A stretch of 20,423 bases of DNA, taken from NCBI GenBank assembly GCA_018263405.1, contig JAANXG010000121.1, forward strand, positions 1-20,423, written 5' to 3'. The notes beneath the pieces are model-generated. The model was given only the letters and a program-made list of their open reading frames with translations, was not told where the DNA came from and ran no database searches. Positions 6,985 through 13,871 of this stretch are shown one piece after another. The stretch is from Gammaproteobacteria bacterium (lineage in GTDB: Bacteria; Pseudomonadota; Gammaproteobacteria; Arenicellales; JAANXG01). Made by a program: the position numbers and the translations under genes. Each line of letters begins with the position of its first letter. Position 1 is the stretch's first letter.

Positions 6985-7069
6985 GCCGAAGTGGTGGAAG
7001 TGGTAGACACGCCGTCTTGAGGGGGCGGTGGCGCAAGCCGTGCCGGTTCGAGTCCGGCCTTCGGCACCA
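6985..7069 (+). tRNA. tRNA-Leu (GAG)
   Basis: 85 nt including an encoded CCA (7067-7069). The acceptor stem GCCGAAG pairs with CTTCGGC. The D-arm contains TGGTAGACA, the anticodon stem is CCGTC/GGCGG with one G-U pair, and the anticodon GAG is at 7019-7021 in loop TTGAGGG. A long variable arm (TGGCGCAAGCCG) and the T-arm GCCGGTTCGAGTCCGGC complete a class II tRNA. It reads CUC and CUU leucine codons. A secG-tRNA-Leu(GAG) pair is found in E. coli and many gammaproteobacteria. It lies 150 bp upstream of nuoA; I see no terminator between them. Confidence 0.97.
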
Positions 7070-7088
7070 AGTATTCTGTTGATATGGT

Positions 7089-7153
7089 ACGCAACCACTG
7101 ATCATCTACGATAGCGCGTTGAAACCCGGCTCATCTTGACTTCACGGTTGCGT
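7089..7153. repeat. Inverted repeat upstream of and inside the nuo promoter
   Basis: ACGCAACC at 7089-7096 and its exact complement GGTTGCGT at 7146-7153 are 49 bp apart. The right arm lies in the promoter spacer. They could be two half-sites for a regulator, or chance. Confidence 0.3.
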
Positions 7154-7165
7154 GCGGCCTAGACT
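7136..7165 (+). promoter_or_regulatory. Probable sigma-70 promoter of the nuo operon
   Basis: TTGACT (7136-7141, five of six matches) and TAGACT (7160-7165, four of six) with an 18-bp spacer, about 60 bases before nuoA. This is the best promoter-like sequence between tRNA-Leu and nuoA. A dyad, GCGGCC (7154-7159) and GGCCGC (7170-7175), brackets the -10 box and could be an operator. Confidence 0.55.
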
Positions 7166-7228
7166 GAGCGGCCGCGTACCGGACGCGCCGGCGATTCCGT
7201 CGGCCATCCATGACGTTCGATGTATTTA

Positions 7229-7585
7229 ATGCTTGAGAATTACATACCCATACTGTTGTTTCTCGTCATCGGTGGCGCCGTTGGGACTATTCCGCTGGCA
7301 CTAAGCCGCGTCCTCGCTCCCCATAAACCGAATAAGGCCAAGCTTTCGCCATACGAATGCGGATTCGAAGCGTTCGAGGACAGCCGCATGAAGTTCGATG
7401 TTCGCTACTATCTGGTTGCGATTTTGTTCATTATTTTTGACCTGGAGATCGCTTTCCTGTTTCCGTGGGCGATCGTGCTGGAACAGATTGGCGTTTTCGG
7501 TTTTATGGCAATGGTACTGTTCCTGACGATACTGGTCATCGGCTTTATATATGAATGGATGAAGGGTGCATTGGAGTGGGAGTAA
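7229..7585 (+). CDS. nuoA: NADH-quinone oxidoreductase subunit A
   Basis: Small membrane subunit of complex I near the quinone-binding junction. The product has three membrane segments (about residues 5-25, 61-81, 90-110 from this start) and the family hallmark SPYECGFEAF in the first loop, followed by RYYLVAILFIIFDLEIAFLFPW. The sequence is of the Coxiella/betaproteobacterial type. I prefer the ATG at 7229 (MLENYIP, 118 residues) by family length; an in-frame ATG at 7220 would add three residues, and neither has a clear ribosome binding site. It is the first gene of the nuo operon, 48 bp before nuoB. Confidence 0.95.
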   Translation: MLENYIPILLFLVIGGAVGTIPLALSRVLAPHKPNKAKLSPYECGFEAFEDSRMKFDVRYYLVAILFIIFDLEIAFLFPWAIVLEQIGVFGFMAMVLFLTILVIGFIYEWMKGALEWE

Positions 7586-7633
7586 TTGATCGTTTATAAT
7601 TCCTCGTAAACATCGAGTCTCCAGAGGTGCACA

Positions 7634-8110
7634 TTGTCAATCGAGGGTATTCTCGAAAGAGGCTGGGTTACTACGTCGGCGGACAAGCTGATTAACTGGG
7701 CCCGCACGGGGTCCATGTGGCCGGTGACGTTTGGTTTGGCTTGTTGTGCTATAGAGATGATGCACACGGGGGCGGCGCGTTACGATTTCGACCGGTTCGG
7801 CGTCATGTTCAGGCCGAGTCCCCGCCAGTCCGACGTCATGATCGTGGCGGGTACGTTGGTGAACAAAATGGCGCCGGCTCTGCGAAAAGTGTATGACCAG
7901 ATGGCCGAGCCGCGATGGGTTATTTCCATGGGTTCCTGTGCCAACGGCGGGGGGTACTACTACTACTCCTATTCCGTAACCCGGGGTTGCGACCGAATCG
8001 TTCCCGTGGACGTGTATGTGCCCGGCTGCCCGCCCACGCCGGAAGCTTTGCTGTATGGGATCATCCAGCTGCAGAAAAAGATGCGTCGAACCAGCCTTAT
8101 AGTACGCTAG
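7634..8110 (+). CDS. nuoB: NADH-quinone oxidoreductase subunit B
   Basis: Carries the [4Fe-4S] cluster N2, the last iron-sulfur cluster before quinone. The 158-residue protein has the ligands C37-C38 (in LACCAIEMM), C102 (in GSCANGGG) and C132 (in VPGCPPTPE), plus FGVMFRPSPRQSDVMIVAGT. The start is TTG at 7634, giving the conserved MSIEGILERG, with AGAGGTG at 7623-7629. The stop codon TAG (8108-8110) forms the last three bases of a CTAG that is duplicated on the far side of the inserted element 8111-8372. The coding sequence itself is therefore intact, and the insertion is directly after the stop. Confidence 0.98.
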   Translation: MSIEGILERGWVTTSADKLINWARTGSMWPVTFGLACCAIEMMHTGAARYDFDRFGVMFRPSPRQSDVMIVAGTLVNKMAPALRKVYDQMAEPRWVISMGSCANGGGYYYYSYSVTRGCDRIVPVDVYVPGCPPTPEALLYGIIQLQKKMRRTSLIVR

Positions 8111-8141
8111 TGTACCCCGTCACTGATATTGTAACGTTCAG
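8111..8141. repeat. Left terminal inverted repeat of the MITE
   Basis: Complementary to 8342-8372 at 29 of 31 positions. The two exceptions (8132 with 8351, and 8136 with 8347) become U-G and G-U pairs in the nuo-sense transcript. Confidence 0.9.
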
Positions 8142-8341
8142 CGGCCCGGAAAGCGGTGAGCCGCAAGGCCTGTCTCGCCGGGAATGGCGCGCCCTTCTCA
8201 ACAGACATAACGCCGCGGAGGACCGCTTTCCGGGTCGCCCGAAGGGAGTGCGCCTGAGCCACCATTGGGGCGTTGCGCTCCTTCAAAAGGACTGGGCCAT
8301 TCACTGCGGATCGCGCCTTCCACTGGCGCCTCAGGCACGCT

Positions 8342-8372
8342 CTGAATGTTGCAATATCAGTGACGGGGTACA
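8342..8372. repeat. Right terminal inverted repeat of the MITE
   Basis: It contains GGGG at 8365-8368, the best-placed purine-rich sequence before nuoC (10 nt to the ATG). In RNA this would pair with CCCC at 8115-8118 of the left repeat. Confidence 0.9.
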
Positions 8373-8378
8373 CTAGGA

Positions 8379-9059
8379 ATGCTAACCAACCAATCCATCC
8401 TGCATTGGGTGCAGGACAATCTGCCGGAGGCCTTGGTCCGGCACAGCGAGCATTGCGGCCAGTTAACGCTCGAAGTCAACCGGGACAAGCTTCTGGACCT
8501 GTGCTATCAGCTGCGCGACAACGCATCGACGAGCTTTGAACAATTGATTGCCGTGTGCGGTGTCGATTACTCGCAATATGGCTACAGCGAAGGAGGGCTG
8601 CCGATACAAACGTTCAGCGGCCAACAAGAGCTGAGCGAGTACGTACCCGAGGCAGCGCAGGAGACCGCGCACCAATGGGAAGGGCCGCGTTTTGCGGTGG
8701 TGTACCACCTTTTGAGCCTGATCCACAATGCGCGTCTGCAACTGCGCGCCTACCCCGATGAGGATTCGCTGATTGTTTCGTCTGTCGTCGAAGTATGGGA
8801 CTCGGCCAACTGGTTCGAGCGCGAAGCCTTTGACCTCTACGGGATTATCTTCGAGGGCCATCCCGACCTCAGGCGCATTCTTACCGACTACGGATTCATC
8901 GGTCACCCGTTTCGCAAGGACTTTCCGCTGGTCGGGCACGTGGAAATGCGCTACGACCCCGAAAAGGGCCGCGTCGTTTACCAGCCCGTAACGACGCAAC
9001 CACGCACCCTGGTGCCCAAGGTGATTCGCAAAGAGGGTTATTATGACCGAAATTCGTAA
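8379..9059 (+). CDS. nuoC: NADH-quinone oxidoreductase subunit C
   Basis: The 30-kDa hydrophilic subunit of the connecting module. The 226-residue product carries the 30-kDa signature WFEREAFDLYGIIFEGHPDL (145-164), then RRILTDYGFIGHPFRKDFPL. It is separate from NuoD, unlike the fused E. coli protein. The ATG at 8379 is the first possible one and follows the right MITE boundary by two bases (GA after CTAG). The only candidate ribosome binding sites are GGGG inside the MITE end and an AGG immediately abutting the ATG. The insertion therefore probably altered nuoC translation, which was presumably coupled to nuoB. It overlaps nuoD by 17 bp. Confidence 0.97.
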   Translation: MLTNQSILHWVQDNLPEALVRHSEHCGQLTLEVNRDKLLDLCYQLRDNASTSFEQLIAVCGVDYSQYGYSEGGLPIQTFSGQQELSEYVPEAAQETAHQWEGPRFAVVYHLLSLIHNARLQLRAYPDEDSLIVSSVVEVWDSANWFEREAFDLYGIIFEGHPDLRRILTDYGFIGHPFRKDFPLVGHVEMRYDPEKGRVVYQPVTTQPRTLVPKVIRKEGYYDRNS

Positions 9060-10296
9060 TTACACGATGAATTTCGGACCCCAGCACCCGGCTGCCCACG
9101 GTGTGCTGAGGCTGGTGCTGGAAATGGACGGAGAAGTCGTCCAGCGAGTGGATCCTCATATCGGTCTGCTGCACCGTGCGACGGAGAAGCTGGCCGAGAC
9201 CAAGCCGTATAACCACAGCATCGGGTACATGGATCGGCTGGATTATCTATCCATGATGTGCAACGAGCACGGGTATGTGCGGGCGATCGAGAAGCTGCTC
9301 GGCGTCGAGCCGCCGATTCGGGCGCAGTATATCCGGGTGCTGTTCGATGAGATCACCCGCATACTGAATCATCTCGTCTTTCTGGGCACCCACGGTTTGG
9401 ATATCGGGGCGATGACCGTATTTTTATACACCTTCCGGGAACGCGAAGATCTATTGGATTGTTATGAAGCGGTCTCCGGGGCCAGGATGCACGCGAACTA
9501 CTACCGCCCCGGCGGCGTGTATCGCGATCTGCCGGACCGGATGCCGCTGAATGAGCCGTCCAAGTGGCACGGCGAAAAAGCCACGGCGAAGCGCAACGCC
9601 AACCGCTTGGGGTCGCTGCTCGATTTCATCGAGGATTTTGCCGAGCGATTTCCGGGTTGCGTCGACGACTACGAAACCTTGTTGACGGATAACCGGATAT
9701 GGAAACAGCGGACGGTGGGCATTGGCGTCGTTTCGCCCGAGCGCGCTCTGCAACTCGGTTTTACCGGCCCCATGCTGCGCGGTTCCGGCGTGGAATGGGA
9801 CTTGCGAAAGAAGCAGCCCTACGAGGTTTATGACCGGATGAACTTTGATATTCCGGTCGGGGCCAACGGCGATAGCTATGATCGTTATCTCGTGCGCGTT
9901 GAAGAAATGCGCCAGTCGGCTCGCATTATCAAGCAATGTATTCGCTGGCTGCGTGACAACCCCGGCACCGTGATGCTGGGTGATCACAAGATCACACCGC
10001 CGAGCCGCGAAGAAATGAAGGAGGACATGGAGTCGTTGATTCATCACTTCAAGCTTTTCAGCGAGGGATACAGTGTTCCGGAGGGAGAGGTATACGCCGC
10101 CATCGAGGCGCCCAAGGGCGAATTCGGTGTATACATGATTTCCGACGGGGCCAACAAGCCGTACCGGGTCAAGATCCGTCCGCCGGCTTTTGTCCATCTA
10201 TCGTCGATGGATGAAATGTGCCGCGGTCACATGTTGGCGGACGTGGTGGCGGTGATCGGGACTCTGGACATTGTTTTCGGTGAGGTAGACCGCTGA
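9043..10296 (+). CDS. nuoD: NADH-quinone oxidoreductase subunit D
   Basis: The 49-kDa subunit that forms the quinone cavity with NuoB, related to the large subunit of NiFe hydrogenases. The 417-residue product starts MTEIRNYTMNFGPQHPAAHG with the conserved quinone-site HPAAHG, then HIGLLHRATEKLAE, YMDRLDYLSMMCNEH and, near the C-terminus, KIRPPAFVHLSSMDEMCRGHMLADVVAVIGTLDIVFGEVDR, the normal end of the family (cited as two adjoining parts, KIRPPAFVHL and the GTLDIVFGEVDR end). The ATG at 9043 has GAGGG at 9033-9037 and lies inside the end of nuoC. Normally nuoE and nuoF would follow; instead there is a 156-bp gap and then nuoG. Confidence 0.98.
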   Translation: MTEIRNYTMNFGPQHPAAHGVLRLVLEMDGEVVQRVDPHIGLLHRATEKLAETKPYNHSIGYMDRLDYLSMMCNEHGYVRAIEKLLGVEPPIRAQYIRVLFDEITRILNHLVFLGTHGLDIGAMTVFLYTFREREDLLDCYEAVSGARMHANYYRPGGVYRDLPDRMPLNEPSKWHGEKATAKRNANRLGSLLDFIEDFAERFPGCVDDYETLLTDNRIWKQRTVGIGVVSPERALQLGFTGPMLRGSGVEWDLRKKQPYEVYDRMNFDIPVGANGDSYDRYLVRVEEMRQSARIIKQCIRWLRDNPGTVMLGDHKITPPSREEMKEDMESLIHHFKLFSEGYSVPEGEVYAAIEAPKGEFGVYMISDGANKPYRVKIRPPAFVHLSSMDEMCRGHMLADVVAVIGTLDIVFGEVDR

Positions 10297-10452
10297 TTTG
10301 CGTTGTTATGAGTAACTCAAAAAAGTCCGCGCAATGTTAGCGATGATGTGGGGGTAGGGTTATTGATAATTGATAATGCCGCCGGTGCTCCGGTAGCGAG
10401 ACACACGGTGAGACAACAATAAGGCCAAACCGAGGCCACAGCATAAAACGCC
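10297..10452. other. nuoD-nuoG gap where nuoE and nuoF would be expected
   Basis: 156 bp that replace the roughly 1.8 kb of nuoE and nuoF. It holds the inverted copy 3 of the dispersed repeat (10312-10361), the tandem TTGATAA-TTGATAA (10363-10376), a small CCGG-TGCT-CCGG dyad (10384-10395), and an unremarkable stretch up to nuoG. I find no NuoE or NuoF residues in any frame. No good ribosome binding site precedes nuoG; the nearest GAGG (10432-10435) is 17 nt from the ATG. Confidence 0.75.
10312..10361 (-). repeat. Dispersed terminal repeat, copy 3 (inverted)
   Basis: Read on the minus strand it matches copy 1 from AACCCTACCCCCACAT through ATTGCGCGGACTTTTTTGAG to the GTTAC end, with scattered differences over 50 bp. 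The terminus faces nuoD and the interior of the element would point toward nuoG, but only about 50 bp remain recognisable. Confidence 0.8.
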
Positions 10453-12813
10453 ATGCCGACATTTGAAATCGACGGTAATACCCTGGAGGCCGAGGAAGGC
10501 ACGATGATTATCAAGGCCGCGGATGACGCCGGGATATTCATCCCGCGATTTTGTTATCACGAGAAGCTGTCTATTGCCGCCAACTGCCGCATGTGTCTGG
10601 TAGAAGTCGAGAAAGCACCCAAACCGCTGCCGGCTTGCGCAACACCCGTCGTTGATGGCATGAAGGTGGTTACGCGATCGGAATACGCTAGGGATGTACA
10701 AAAATCCACGATGGAATTTTTGTTGATCAACCACCCGCTGGATTGCCCGGTGTGCGACCAGGGCGGGGAATGTCCCCTGCAGGACCAGGCCATGGCGTTC
10801 GGTCGCAGCGTATCCCGGTTCACCGAGAAAAAACGTGCCGTCGACAATGAGGATATTGGCCCCTTGATTGCCACGGAAATGACACGCTGTATTCATTGCA
10901 CACGCTGTGTGCGGTTTGGGCAGGAAGTCGCCGGAATCATGGAGCTCGGCGCCATAGGTCGGGGCGAGCATATGCGGATCGGTACGTTTTTGGACCGCTC
11001 CGTCGATTCCGAATTGTCGGGCAATGTTATCGACCTGTGCCCGGTGGGTGCGCTGACCAGCAAGCCTGGCCGTTTCAATGCCCGGTCCTGGGAATTGGTC
11101 AACCACGATTCTATCGCGGTGCACGATTGCCTCGGGTCCAACATTACCATCCAGTCGAACCGCGACAAGGTAAAGCGGGTATTGCCCCGGTCGAACGAGG
11201 AGATCAACGAGTGCTGGTTGTCCGACCGCGACCGTTTCAGCCATGAGGCACTCGTGTCCCCCGCGAGGCTGGCGTCCCCGATGATCAAGCAGGCGGGTAA
11301 CTGGCAAACCACGGATTGGGAGACGGCGCTGCGGTTCGCGGCCGACGGTCTGAACGGAATTATCGAACGACACGGGGCAGACCAGGTCGGTGGGCTGGCG
11401 GCGCCCGGTTCGACACTGGAGGAGTTCTATCTATTCCAGCAATTCATCCGTGCCCTGGGAAGTTCCAACGTCGATCACAGACTGCGACAAAGGGATTTTC
11501 GCAACGATGACATTACTCCGGACCATCCATCGCTCGGAATGAACGTCGTGGAACTTGAAGACGCGGACGCCATCCTGATCGTCGGCTCCAATATCCGTAA
11601 GGAACAACCCCTGCTTGGCTCGCGGGTCTACAAAGCGTGGAAACGAGGCGCCCGCATCATGGCGATTAACCCGCTGGATTACGAATTCCAGTTCGACACG
11701 GCGTACAAGGAGATCGTGCCCCCCAACGATATGATCGCCTGCCTGGCACGTACTGTGCTGCAAATAGTCGATGGTGCGACCGCGGCGCATGTTAAACGCT
11801 ACACCGAGGACTCCGCCGGTCGCACGGAGCGGGGTATCGCCCAAACGCTCGAGGCCGGCGGCAACAAGGCATGCATACTTCTCGGCGACGTCGCGTTAAA
11901 CGGCGACAATGCGTCGATATTAATGAGCTTGGCGCAACAGCTTGGCGAAGCGAGCGGCGTGTGCGTTGGTGTATTGCCGCCGGCAAACAGTGTCGGTGCC
12001 TGGACGGCCGGTTGCGTCCCGCATCGAGGCGCCGGCGCCGAGTCGGTGACGGCCGACGGGTTGAATGCGCGGGCGATGCTGGAAGATCCACGGCGAGCCT
12101 ATTTACTGCTGGGCAACGAGCCGTTGCTCGACTGCGGCGATCCGAGAGCCGCGCGCCGGGCATTGTCCGACGCTGAGCTTGTGGTGGCGATCACACCGTA
12201 CGATGTACGGGAAACGGTCGATGCCGATGTCATGCTGCCGGTTACGCCCTGGAGCGAAATGGGTGGTACGTTCGTTAATTGCGCCGGCGTGGAACAGACA
12301 TTCGAAGCCGCGGTCCCGCCTTTCGAAGAAGCCCGCCCCGCCTGGAAAGTGTTGCGCGTCCTGGGTAATTTTTGCGACTTGGATGGGTTCGACTATGTTT
12401 CCATGGCCGATGTGCGCGCTGGAATTCCGAACCCGGAAGGAAACCCGGTGTGGGGCTTCACGCAAAAGCGATGGGGTGAGGTTTCATCGGATCGCACGAA
12501 TGATGACATCGATCTCGTGAGAATCACGGATGTGCCGCCGCTGCGGATCGACAGCACGGTCCGCCGGGCCCGGTCTTTGCAAGAATCCCGCGACAATCCA
12601 CCGCCGGCGGTGAACTTGAACTCGGAACAAATCAAACGCCTCGACGTCGCCGAAGGCGGCGTGGTCCAAGTGCATGCCGGCAATGACACGACAAGGCTGC
12701 CGGTTGTCCGTGACGAGCGTGTCCCGACCGGCTGCGTGTACTTACCTGCCGGTTTTTCCGAGACCGCGATACTGGGCGCCGCTACGGCGGTCAGGGTGAT
12801 CAGAGACATCTGA
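10453..12813 (+). CDS. nuoG: NADH-quinone oxidoreductase subunit G
   Basis: Large iron-sulfur subunit that passes electrons from the NADH-oxidising NuoEF module toward NuoI. The 786-residue product has [2Fe-2S] ligands C34, C45, C48, C62 (N1b). The His-ligated cluster N5 is H94, C98, C101, C107 (HPLDCPVCDQGGEC), and N4 is C146, C149, C152 (CIHCTRC) plus C196 (DLCPVGAL). After this comes the molybdopterin-oxidoreductase-like domain without cofactor-binding cysteines. The site of the extra cluster N7 reads SIAVHDCLGSN and lacks the CxxC ligands, as in many proteobacteria. All clusters needed for electron transfer are kept even though nuoE and nuoF are absent upstream. The stop overlaps the nuoH start (TGATG). 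No strong ribosome binding site is visible. Confidence 0.97.
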   Translation: MPTFEIDGNTLEAEEGTMIIKAADDAGIFIPRFCYHEKLSIAANCRMCLVEVEKAPKPLPACATPVVDGMKVVTRSEYARDVQKSTMEFLLINHPLDCPVCDQGGECPLQDQAMAFGRSVSRFTEKKRAVDNEDIGPLIATEMTRCIHCTRCVRFGQEVAGIMELGAIGRGEHMRIGTFLDRSVDSELSGNVIDLCPVGALTSKPGRFNARSWELVNHDSIAVHDCLGSNITIQSNRDKVKRVLPRSNEEINECWLSDRDRFSHEALVSPARLASPMIKQAGNWQTTDWETALRFAADGLNGIIERHGADQVGGLAAPGSTLEEFYLFQQFIRALGSSNVDHRLRQRDFRNDDITPDHPSLGMNVVELEDADAILIVGSNIRKEQPLLGSRVYKAWKRGARIMAINPLDYEFQFDTAYKEIVPPNDMIACLARTVLQIVDGATAAHVKRYTEDSAGRTERGIAQTLEAGGNKACILLGDVALNGDNASILMSLAQQLGEASGVCVGVLPPANSVGAWTAGCVPHRGAGAESVTADGLNARAMLEDPRRAYLLLGNEPLLDCGDPRAARRALSDAELVVAITPYDVRETVDADVMLPVTPWSEMGGTFVNCAGVEQTFEAAVPPFEEARPAWKVLRVLGNFCDLDGFDYVSMADVRAGIPNPEGNPVWGFTQKRWGEVSSDRTNDDIDLVRITDVPPLRIDSTVRRARSLQESRDNPPPAVNLNSEQIKRLDVAEGGVVQVHAGNDTTRLPVVRDERVPTGCVYLPAGFSETAILGAATAVRVIRDI

Positions 12814-13859
12814 TGGAATACTGGGTCTATTCCATATTCTCGGGTTCCCCGGACTGGATTCGGTACGTGGCGCTGAACGTGTTTAAAATCGGCCTGATTC
12901 TCACCCCGTTACTGCTTGCGGTTGCTTACCTGACCTTTGCCGAGCGTAAGGTGATCGGTTACATGCAGATGCGTGTCGGCCCGAACCGCGTGGGGCCCCG
13001 CGGTTGGTTACAGCCCATCGCCGACGCCCTTAAGCTGCTGTTGAAGGAAGCTATCATCCCCACCAACGCGAACCGGTTTTTGTTTCTAGTCGCGCCGGTT
13101 CTAACCATCACGCCGGCGCTGGCGGTCTGGGCGGTCGTGCCGTTTTCCGAAACCATGGTCCTCGCCAATATCGATGCCAGCTTATTGTACGTTCTGGCGC
13201 TGACGTCCATGGGTGTATACGGTGTAATTATCGCGGGATGGGCGTCCAACTCCAAGTATGCTTTTTTGGGCGCCATGCGTTCGGCGGCGCAAATCGTCGC
13301 CTACGAGATCGCGATGGGCTTCGCCCTGGTCGGGGTATTGATGGCGGCCGGCAGCCTGAACCTCCAGGAAATCGTGATCGCCCAGGAGGGCGGGTTTCAC
13401 CAATGGTATGTGTGGCCCTTGCTGCCGCTATTCCTCGTTTATTTTATTTCCGGCGTTGCGGAAACGAACCGCTCGCCCTTCGACGTGGCGGAAGGAGAGT
13501 CCGAAATCGTAGCGGGATTCCACGTCGAGTACTCCGGTATGACGTTCGCCGTGTTCTTCATGGCGGAATATGCCAACATGATACTGATAGCCGCGCTGGC
13601 TTCCACCCTGTTTCTCGGTGGCTGGCAGGCGCCTCTGGACATCGATGCGCTTGAAGCGATTCCGGGGCTTGTCTGGTTCCTGCTTAAAACCTGCTTCATG
13701 GCGTTCTTTTTCCTTTGGTTCCGCGCGACGTTTCCGCGCTACCGTTATGATCAAATCATGCGGCTGGGTTGGAAAGTCTTCATTCCCGTCACGCTGGTAT
13801 GGATAGGAGTAATCGGTTTTGCGACCTTTTTCACTCCGATTGGCCACTGGTTCCACTGA
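12813..13859 (+). CDS. nuoH: NADH-quinone oxidoreductase subunit H
   Basis: Membrane subunit linking the quinone chamber to the proton-pumping arm. The 348-residue polytopic protein (about eight segments) has AERKVIGYMQMRVGPNRVGP (family signature 1, near residue 46), GWLQPIADALKLLLKE, and ETNRSPFDVAEGESEIVAGF followed by HVEYSG (signature 2). The ATG overlaps the nuoG stop by one base, so translation is probably coupled. nuoI follows after 12 bp. Confidence 0.98.
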   Translation: MEYWVYSIFSGSPDWIRYVALNVFKIGLILTPLLLAVAYLTFAERKVIGYMQMRVGPNRVGPRGWLQPIADALKLLLKEAIIPTNANRFLFLVAPVLTITPALAVWAVVPFSETMVLANIDASLLYVLALTSMGVYGVIIAGWASNSKYAFLGAMRSAAQIVAYEIAMGFALVGVLMAAGSLNLQEIVIAQEGGFHQWYVWPLLPLFLVYFISGVAETNRSPFDVAEGESEIVAGFHVEYSGMTFAVFFMAEYANMILIAALASTLFLGGWQAPLDIDALEAIPGLVWFLLKTCFMAFFFLWFRATFPRYRYDQIMRLGWKVFIPVTLVWIGVIGFATFFTPIGHWFH

Positions 13860-13871
13860 GTCGGAGGCGAA

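Larger units (their letters stand above)
8111..8372. mobile_element. MITE-like element between nuoB and nuoC
   Basis: 262 bp with 31-bp terminal inverted repeats (8111-8141 and 8342-8372; two differences) beginning TGTACCCCGTCACTGATATT. It is flanked by CTAG on both sides (8107-8110 and 8373-8376). CTAG is itself palindromic, so it may be a 4-bp target duplication or the last part of 35-bp repeats. The inside has no recognisable protein; open frames on both strands just read through the repeats. A perfect 13-bp inner inverted repeat (8145-8157 with 8222-8234) and another arm (GCCTGAG 8252-8258 with CTCAGGC 8330-8336) make it highly structured. CTAG targets are known for IS481 and IS5-type transposases, so one of those could have mobilised it. 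Removing it and one CTAG restores a 2-bp nuoB-nuoC spacing. Confidence 0.88.

Noticed and set aside
8107..8376. Small open frames on both strands through the nuoB-nuoC element
   Set aside because: Both are made partly of the same terminal inverted repeat read in opposite directions (each contains YPVTDI near one end and ISDGV near the other), so they are by-products of the repeat, not a transposase.
10297..10452. Hidden, frameshifted or very short nuoE/nuoF remnants
   Set aside because: All frames in the 156 bp were considered; none shows NADH, FMN or cysteine motifs of these subunits.
10360..11373. 337-codon minus-strand open frame opposite nuoG
   Set aside because: It is antisense to the well-supported NuoG cluster-binding region, shows no family similarity, and is the kind of long shadow frame common in GC-rich coding DNA.
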